Made by a program: the position numbers and the translations under genes
Notes under the pieces: model-generated
The model's database searches: none
What the model was told of the DNA's origin: nothing
The model's input: only the letters and a program-made list of their open reading frames with translations
In this document: positions 9,350 to 14,602 of the stretch, in pieces
Numbering within the stretch: the stretch's first letter is position 1
Layout: the number at the start of each line of letters is the position of its first letter
Source of the DNA: Flammula alnicola
Taxonomy: Eukaryota > Basidiomycota > Agaricomycetes > Agaricales > Strophariaceae
Assembly (NCBI GenBank): GCA_015499995.1
Contig: JADNRV010000745.1
Coordinates: 1-14,602 of the forward strand
DNA length: 14,602 nt
Direction: 5' to 3'

Positions 9350-9452
9350 AGGCTCCTATGAGCATTCATTAGTCAGTGGCAGCAGCAAAAAAAGGTGTCT
9401 GGACGCACCGTGTGGGCCCCTCTTGCCTGGGCCTCCCTCCCCTCTATCGAGT
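9350..9452. repeat. Direct repeat A, copy 2
   Basis: Second copy of the block at 8876-8985. Its right end marks where SWA2-like coding sequence on the minus strand gives way to repeat, so this boundary is a likely breakpoint. Confidence 0.7.
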
Positions 9453-10071
9453 CCTTCATCAATCGACGACGTATCTGGTGCACTATGATTTGAAATGACG
9501 AGCACGAACTCCAATGGAGGTACGTACTCACTGAGTCCCTTCAGGTACTTCCTCCTGGATGTACATGTCAACTCGCGATTCCTGGGTTGTCGACTCCAGT
9601 GCAGGCAAGTGTAGATCCTTGAACCCAACGTCCTCCTCGTCGCTGATGTGCAACGACTCCTGCATCCACTTTGGTCGCCCATCCACTCTAGAACCACTAG
9701 CCCCGCCTCTAGCGCCCCTCCGAGAACCAGATGCGAAACCATCCACAGGTCCGGTGCCCGCTGCACGTTCCTCGTAAGCTTTAACCACTTTCTCTTTCCC
9801 TTCCTTCCAGAACGCGCTCGCCTTGCTGAAGACGCTGAGTCCAATCTCTGATGCTTGCGAAAGCAGCTTATCAGCATGCTCTTGGATGTCGGACACCACA
9901 GCACCACTCGACGCCGATCCTTCTCCCTCGTGGCGCAGGCGTTCAACTTCTCGTTCCTTTCGTTCTTGTTCCCGCTCTTTCTGACCTTTCGGTGCACCGC
10001 GGACTCGAGCGGGGTGGGATGGAGGAGGAGGAGATTCGCGAGGTCTCTGGCGTTCGTTGTCGTGGGGCCGT

Positions 10072-10105
10072 TCTCGCTCTACTCCTTCTCTCGCTCTACT
10101 CCTTC
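10072..10105. repeat. 17-bp tandem duplication disrupting SWA2-like frame
   Basis: TCTCGCTCTACTCCTTC occurs at 10072-10088 and again at 10089-10105 with no change. Seventeen is not a multiple of three, so on the minus strand the second copy shifts the frame and creates a TAG shortly after the UBA domain. With one copy only, the UBA frame would run directly into the SDIQEHADK frame. Confidence 0.92.
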
Positions 10106-10135
10106 GGCAGTCGTGATTCTGTTAGACCCTCCACC

Positions 10136-10252
10136 GTCACCCAATAGACTCTCCAAAGCGGCCTGGACGTCTACGCCATTGCTCGTCGCAGCCAGAGCCT
10201 TCTTCGCCTGCTGGACGGAAAATCCCATCTCTACAATTTGGCCGAGGATGTG
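10136..10252 (-). other. UBA domain of the Swa2-like remnant
   Basis: About 39 residues beginning HILGQIVEMGFS and ending ALESLLGD. They show the MGF loop in the first helix and the leucine-rich third helix typical of ubiquitin-associated domains. It lies in the auxilin-like order (N-terminal clathrin motifs, then UBA), which supports the Swa2 identification. Confidence 0.8.
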
Positions 10253-11568
10253 GGGTGGAGGCGAAGGCGGAGAGACCGTCAATTTGGCTTTGGAATTGGT
10301 GCTTTCAGGATTTCGAGGTCTAGGAGACGCCGTGTTAGGATCCTGAAAAGATAAAAGACTGTATAGATTAGTTTATTAGTTCGCGTGTTGATAGAATAGT
10401 AACACGCACTCGTCCCGTCCGCCTCTCGCCAACATGTGCTCTGACAACTTCTACCGGCTTGCTGAATATCGTCTTCATCGTGGTGTACCGCTGCGACGCT
10501 GGGCTTCACACTAAATGCATCATCGTCCAACAACCTTCGACCGATATCTCGTCCGTATCCACTCCTATGCTGCCCGTCTACAGCTGAATCGAGATCGTCA
10601 TCGTCCAGGTCCAGCAAACCTCGCCCCTGCCCTGAGTGGTGGCTATGACCATGGCGACGATGACCATGGTGATGGTGTCGCCGTTCCTGGTCCACGCGAT
10701 CTTCTCTACCACCAAAATCGAAATCATCATCGGGCGAGTCGATGTGGCTTGGTTGCTCCTTCGATTGAGTAGATTCCGGGGCAGCGTTGGATATAGATGG
10801 AGGAGGCGAGGGGGAAGCGCAGTCGTCCAAATCCCACAGAGTGTTCGCTGTTCTCTGAATGGGTCGCTGAGAGTCGGGTTGTGTCCGTAGTTGCGGTGTC
10901 GATCTGGCACTTGTGTGCGTGGATACGCTCTTCGAAGCAGAGGCGCTAGAAACAGGTGCAGCACCAAAATCACCAAGGCCCCAATCGTCTTCGATTGCTG
11001 ACGAGGCATGTTGTCGTTTGGAAGCTGACGATGACGTGGTCTCGAATCCCACGAATCCATTTCCACCAAGTAAATCTAAACCCGCCCATGCCGACGAATC
11101 GTGCCCCTGCACTTGCCCGAGCTGCTTCTGCGGAACCAAAGATCCGTGCTGGCGTTGCTTTGCCTCCAGAGCGAGACGAGCCGCTAGCGTCATGGAAGCA
11201 TTTCCATAGGAATTGCTAGCGGACGTGAAAAGGTCCCCAAAGGCATCTCCTGAACTTTGTGTTGCGGGTTTGGTGGGCGGTACGGGGGTTCCTCGACTCG
11301 ACCTCACTACTCCGGTTGACAAGGACGACAAAGAGGGAGTTATGGAGCATGAAGAAGGGGCCGATGCATTGAGCGACAATGAACTCGCGCCATATCTCAG
11401 AGTTATGGATCCTGAAGACGCAAGGAGGGAAAATACGTCTGGTTTTGAAGAGTTGGCGTAAGAAGAATATGGCGGTGCTGCGGAGGAAGCTGAAGAGAGG
11501 GTTTGAGGTTTGGATTTGGGTGGAAGAGGCGCTGATGAAGACCACAAATCCTCGAATGAATCGGACAT

Positions 11569-11898
11569 GCGGTGTATACTTGGAGGACCTGGGTAGATGG
11601 GTTGATATTCTAACGGTTTATCGATATCTGTTACAAATAGATCAGTGGAAATAAAAATGTGAGACTGGAAATTGATACACGTACTGTCCGCCTTTCGTGC
11701 TACTCCGGCAGTACGACGTGTTCCTGTTTTCGAGTACGATGAAGGTTGGGGACGTATATAATAAAGCAAGTTAGGACGTACATACTTTCTACAATGTTGG
11801 CGGCGTCGCTGTGCGGTCAAAGTGGGGTTTACACTCCGTATCGCGCTGGCACACAGGACCATACACACACAATCTAATCTAATCTACTATCTACCTAC
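11569..11898. other. Spacer between truncated DLD1-like and SWA2-like genes
   Basis: It holds the sequence after the last D-lactate dehydrogenase exon, (AATCT)3 at 11871-11885 close to where that gene breaks off, and the presumed 5' leader of the SWA2-like gene. The minus-strand frame stays open upstream of 11568 (to 11868), but the peptide there is not protein-like, so I place the start at 11568. No promoter motif can be supported. Confidence 0.55.
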
Positions 11899-12103
11899 TC
11901 GCACGGCATTGGCTGCGATCACAGGAGAGAAAATAGTTAGGAACTGATAACCCTGGGTAGAAAGCTAAATACTCACTTCCAGAGAACCCTGTGCTAAGCA
12001 TACCACCAATCGTTGCGCCCGGTGCTGGATCGATCTTCGAGACCGAGGTGATTTTCCATTATTAGAAGAAGGAGGACCGAAGGACGAGAGAGGGAAGGCT
12101 CAC

Positions 12104-12123
12104 AGGGAAGAATAGAGGGATGC
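12104..12123 (-). other. 20-nt microexon of the DLD1-like gene
   Basis: The exon has an acceptor TTTGTAG before it and a donor GTGAGC after it. It supplies G-IPLFFP between KEKG of exon 3 and IDPAPG of exon 5, which is exactly the residue order expected for the family, with phases 1 and 0. This makes the very short exon credible. Confidence 0.75.
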
Positions 12124-12740
12124 CTACAAAGAGAGAGGCGGGTGATAGTCGAGCTCAGTCGGCTCGTCTGAAGTGGCGGAGAGACGGGCCACATACCTTT
12201 CTCTTTCAAAGTTTCATTGATATCCATCCACCGAGCGCCGGGCTGACATACGAGATCGGAATCCGCCTCTGTGTCGTTAAGGGACATTCAGCCGGTCCAT
12301 ATGATTCATGTCGACGCATATCCCACCTGTAGGATGCTAAGAAAACGATAAAGAGATGGAGCATCAATATCAAAATCTCGTAAACGATTATACATTTACG
12401 AAAACCAAGAGACGAGAAAAATGAGAAGAGAAAAGAAGAGAAAACAGAAGCGAAAATAAATTAAAAGCCGAACGAAAATGAATTAAAGAAAGCAAAACGT
12501 ACCCCGCGGTATTGTCCCTCTAAACTTGTCGCCCCCGAGTACACCGTGATCGGCACCTTGTATTTCGTAGCTATCTTGACAACCTCGACGACGTCTTCTG
12601 TGGATGACGGGTACACTATGACGCTGGGCGCCATGTCTGCATACAAGACAAGGATGTGAAATGGGTATCAGCAACTTTAGTAGTAGAGACTCTATCGTAT
12701 ACTTACATGTACCTGGATAGTGATCGCTCGGAGAGAATCC

Positions 12741-12751
12741 ATGCCGCATGC
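12741..12751. repeat. ~7-bp insertion/duplication disrupting DLD1-like exon 1
   Basis: ATGC occurs at 12741-12744 and again at 12748-12751, seven bases apart. On the minus strand the seven extra bases separate THTH from GFSPSDHYPG and push the frame into AAWILS, followed by a stop. It looks like an imperfect short tandem duplication. Confidence 0.7.
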
Positions 12752-13221
12752 GTGTGCAGGTCGTCTGGGTCCGTTGACACTTTCTCTTCCCCTCCTCCCG
12801 CCCCTTCCAATGCCAACGCCGTTGAACGAAGCTCTGCGATACAGTTCTTGATGTCCTCTGGGGACCCAAATTGAGGTGCGGAGGACGAAGGGAAACTGCA
12901 ATTCGGCTCAAGCTTGATATCAGATAAGGAGACAGTGAGAGGAGATTTCGCGAGCCCAAATCCGAGGAGCGCGCTCGACAGAGCTATGGAAACTATCCCC
13001 GCTGTAGAAAGTGTGGAGGGAAGGGGAGGCTTTGTGGGTAATGTTGTGGCATTCGTGCTTGTGAACCGCTTTGAATAGCCTATACCCGCCCTCTTGCTTA
13101 TAGCTATATCCTTTCTGAATAAGCCGGCGAAGACCAGCTTCGTTCCATGAGGAGTCTTAGTCCGCAGACATCGGTCGAGGTATAAACCTCTCGAAAAAGC
13201 TGAACGCGACAAGGTGAACAT

Positions 13222-13862
13222 GGGAACCTGACCGACGGTTAGTGGAACGTCAAGTCAACACTTTTGTATCAAAGAAGCTTACTGCTTGACAGACCTCGTG
13301 TAAAAGGTTTCATCCTTCGGATGATCACAAGGCCTTTCCCTGATCAAAAGGCGAGAAAGCGGTCTTCACGAACTTGGATAAATGGCGTCTTCCTCAGAGA
13401 GCGACTGGTTAGGTGAAATGTGCATCATTTGTATAAGAAAATCTTTGGCAAAGGTGGTTGAAACGGTGAATGGTTGGGCGACAGGTGAAATCAACTCAAT
13501 GCTTGAAGTCGGCATTGGAATTGGTGTTGACATTGGTGGATCCCAGATGTAGTTGACGCTGGTAGTAGGTACCGAAGTCCGTTTGGTCATGACGGGTTTC
13601 TTGAGTTTGGAGCCAGAAAAGCAAGTGTGTATATAACAAATGAGGTGGTGTTTATCGAAAGCAAGAACAACAAGTGGGGTAAGTAGTAAATAAATCCGAC
13701 GACAAAGGTACACAATACAGGGTACTAGTAGAAATGAAATGAATCGTAATGAGTAGTAGTGCATGCTTATGTGACCCAACAACAGACAATGGAGATCTAT
13801 GTGACAAATTGAAGAAAAGAGAGGAAAAAGAGAGGACAATGAAGCCAGAAGAGTTACAATGT
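13222..13862. other. Intergenic region between the transcription-factor gene and the DLD1 remnant
   Basis: It holds the 3' flank of the gene ending at 13863 and the upstream region of the D-lactate dehydrogenase start. A small palindrome, CATCCTTCGGATG, lies at about 13311-13323. The open frame at 13366-13914 minus shows no motif and overlaps the 3' end of the neighbouring gene in another frame. No promoter elements could be supported. Confidence 0.5.
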
Positions 13863-14602
13863 TCACACCAACGCTGTGCCGACACCTTTCCGCATACTGC
13901 TCTCGCCTTTCCACGCACCATGCCCGAGACCCAGCGACTGGTGGTACGGATAATCCGCCAGCAATGGCTGCGGGTGGTGAATGTATGGCGAAGTATTGTG
14001 CGACTGCGAGTGACGGTCGTCTCGCCTAATAAGCCTGGCATCCTGGATCGGCGCTAGGATTGGCGGCGACTCGAAGTTTCCACCTCCCTGCATATTCGCG
14101 TACCCATTATGGATAAGATGCGACTGGGAGCCCATATGTGCACTGCCCATCCCCGAGTGGTCAGCGATCATCCTGCTAGAATGATAATTATACTGGTGGG
14201 CTTCGTCGTGGAACACCGGGTATGTCGGGGTGGGCGGGCCTGAGGTGTGGGATGACACGGACTGCAAAGAAGTGGGGGAAGCAGGACCAGCGCTCGAGGG
14301 CTGATTCTGGGAGTACGTCGACTGCGGGTGCAAGATGTGAGAGATAGAGTGGCGCGAGGAGATTGACACAGGCGAGTTGCCGCGGTTCTGGTGGTAGTGC
14401 ATGGGGTGCTTGTGGTTGTTGCCGTTGTCCAAGTTGTTATGCGAACTGGAATACGAAGAAAACGAATTTGCGTTCGTCGAGCTGTTTGAGGAATGCGAGA
14501 GGGGTGTCGTGTGGACGTACGTGAATCCGGCGCCTTGCGATAGTTCTTGATAGGTAGAGGCGCCGCTGCGATGTGAATAGTTTTGGTTGTTAGAGAGAGC
14601 CA
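13863..14602 (-). CDS. Probable transcription factor, C-terminal region (partial)
   Basis: One frame is open from the right edge of the window to a stop at 13863-13865, about 245 residues without an intron. It is rich in Ser, His, Asn, Gln and Pro. Landmarks are YQELSQGAGFTYVHTTPLSH near the edge, SISSRHSISHIL, SVSSHTSGPPTPTYP, SPPILAPIQD and a conserved-looking end DYPYHQSLGLGHGAWKG with KGVGTALV. This resembles the disordered tail of basidiomycete C2H2 zinc-finger regulators of the Con7 type, from memory only. The DNA-binding domain would lie outside the window, so the family is unproven. Unlike its neighbours it has no stop or frame change, and it may mark the edge of the degraded region. 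Confidence 0.6.
   Translation of the reverse strand, partial: ALSNNQNYSHRSGASTYQELSQGAGFTYVHTTPLSHSSNSSTNANSFSSYSSSHNNLDNGNNHKHPMHYHQNRGNSPVSISSRHSISHILHPQSTYSQNQPSSAGPASPTSLQSVSSHTSGPPTPTYPVFHDEAHQYNYHSSRMIADHSGMGSAHMGSQSHLIHNGYANMQGGGNFESPPILAPIQDARLIRRDDRHSQSHNTSPYIHHPQPLLADYPYHQSLGLGHGAWKGESSMRKGVGTALV

Larger units (their letters stand above)
8572..9482. repeat. Degenerate repeat block between two truncated convergent genes
   Basis: No gene is visible here. From about 8720 the plus strand is dominated by GTTCGCGTTGGGTTC-like words. Between about 9010 and 9187 they form a degenerate minisatellite of roughly 20 bp (consensus near TTCGCATTGGGTTCGAGGCG). Larger direct repeats are superimposed. 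A block of about 100 bp at 8876-8985 returns at 9350-9452 (both hold TAGGCTCCT and AGTGGCAGCAGCAA), and about 65 bp at 9168-9238 returns at 9279-9343. The block replaces the missing 3' ends of both flanking gene fragments. It may be a minisatellite or the interior of an unrecognised element. Confidence 0.75.
9453..11568 (-). pseudogene. SWA2: Auxilin-like Swa2 gene, 5' part, frameshifted and truncated
   Basis: The start at 11568 gives MSDSFEDLWSSSAPLPPKS, the usual acidic DLW opening of fungal auxilin-like proteins, which uncoat clathrin vesicles with Hsp70. Further Swa2-like features are DAFGDLFTS, MTLAARLALEAKQRQ, WAGLDLL, a His-rich stretch with HHHHGHRRHGHSHH, and LLDLDDDDLD, which resembles a clathrin-binding acidic box. 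After a 67-nt intron (10343-10409) comes a UBA domain (10136-10252, core GQIVEMGFSVQQAKKALAAT). A charged coiled stretch follows, with SDIQEHADKLLSQASEIG and FWKEGKEKVV. Two disruptions are seen: a frame change near 10464-10470 before FSKPVEVV, and a 17-bp tandem duplication at 10072-10105 that brings a TAG into frame. A short third exon (9453-9482) may follow intron 9483-9531. The TPR and J domains are absent, replaced by repeats. Confidence 0.72.
11899..13221 (-). pseudogene. DLD1: Mitochondrial D-lactate dehydrogenase (cytochrome), 5' half, broken
   Basis: The family oxidises D-lactate to pyruvate and passes electrons to cytochrome c. Exon 1 (13221-12707) encodes a basic mitochondrial presequence and a membrane helix (STAGIVSIALSSALLGFGLA). 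Exon 2 (12636-12503) has PSVIVYPSSTEDVVEVVKI and YSGATSLEG, part of the FAD-binding fold. Exon 3 (12336-12197) has GGICVDMNHMD and DSDLVCQPGARWMDINETL. A 20-nt exon 4 (12123-12104) gives GIPLFFP. Exon 5 (12034-11977) gives IDPAPGATIGGMLSTGFSG and exon 6 (11912-11899) NAVR. All five introns have good GT-AG ends and matching phases. Breaks are a ~7-bp insertion at about 12741-12751 (HTH should run into GFSPSDHYPG), a +1 shift at about 12278 producing TAA, and loss of all sequence after exon 6: the rest of the FAD domain, substrate cap and C-terminus. Confidence 0.85.

Noticed and set aside
9356..9997. 213-codon minus-strand open frame
   Set aside because: It runs in a different frame from the SWA2-like exon for most of its length and continues into repeat DNA; only a small part (9453-9482) may be a true exon.
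10578..11069. 163-codon minus-strand open frame
   Set aside because: Shadow of the SWA2-like acidic and His-rich region in another frame.
5350..13221. Poor assembly as the sole cause of all frame changes
   Set aside because: Single-base shifts could be errors, but the exact 17-bp and 10-bp duplications, the chimeric junction and the loss of whole domains are not typical sequencing errors. Read-level checking is still the test.
13366..13914. 182-codon minus-strand open frame with a hydrophobic stretch
   Set aside because: It overlaps the stop region of the transcription-factor tail in another frame, and no homology or start context supports it.

Overview
The window looks like nuclear DNA of a basidiomycete fungus, most likely an Agaricomycete. 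The coding pieces have several very short GT-AG introns (about 48-73 nt). They also match protein families typical of mushroom genomes: an F-box/WD-type family, a SET3-like chromatin protein, an auxilin-like Swa2, a mitochondrial D-lactate dehydrogenase and a Ser/His-rich transcription-factor tail. No prokaryotic operon signals, RNA genes or CRISPR arrays were seen. All family names come from recognising motifs by eye; no database search was run.

Layout. 1-3466: at least three copies of a non-coding tandem repeat of about 1.06 kb, with two conserved hairpins per unit. The third copy is split by a 522-bp miniature inverted-repeat transposon (2813-3334) flanked by a TTA duplication. 3467-5349: mostly unassigned sequence with a few coding-like scraps, namely two short minus-strand pieces and a possible FAD-monooxygenase N-terminus on the plus strand. 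5350-6235: the 5' part of an F-box gene (+). 6236-8571: the middle of a SET3-like gene (+), fused out of frame to the F-box piece. 8572-9482: a spacer of degenerate ~20-bp repeats and larger nested direct repeats. 9453-11568: the 5' part of an auxilin-like SWA2 gene (-). 11899-13221: the 5' half of a D-lactate dehydrogenase gene (-). 13863-14602: the C-terminal exon of a probable transcription factor (-), the only piece that looks intact; it runs off the right edge.

The main message is that this is a gene graveyard. Four recognisable genes in a row are each cut short and carry their own disabling changes: splice-phase errors, in-frame stops, a 17-bp tandem duplication, a ~7-bp duplication and single-base shifts. 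Three of the four lose homology at or just past a splice donor. So the genes do not cooperate as a pathway. They look like remnants of housekeeping genes from transposon-rich, possibly dispensable or subtelomeric DNA, either duplicated copies decaying under no selection or fragments captured by a mobile element. Assembly error could explain single-base shifts but not easily the truncations, chimeric junction and tandem duplications together.
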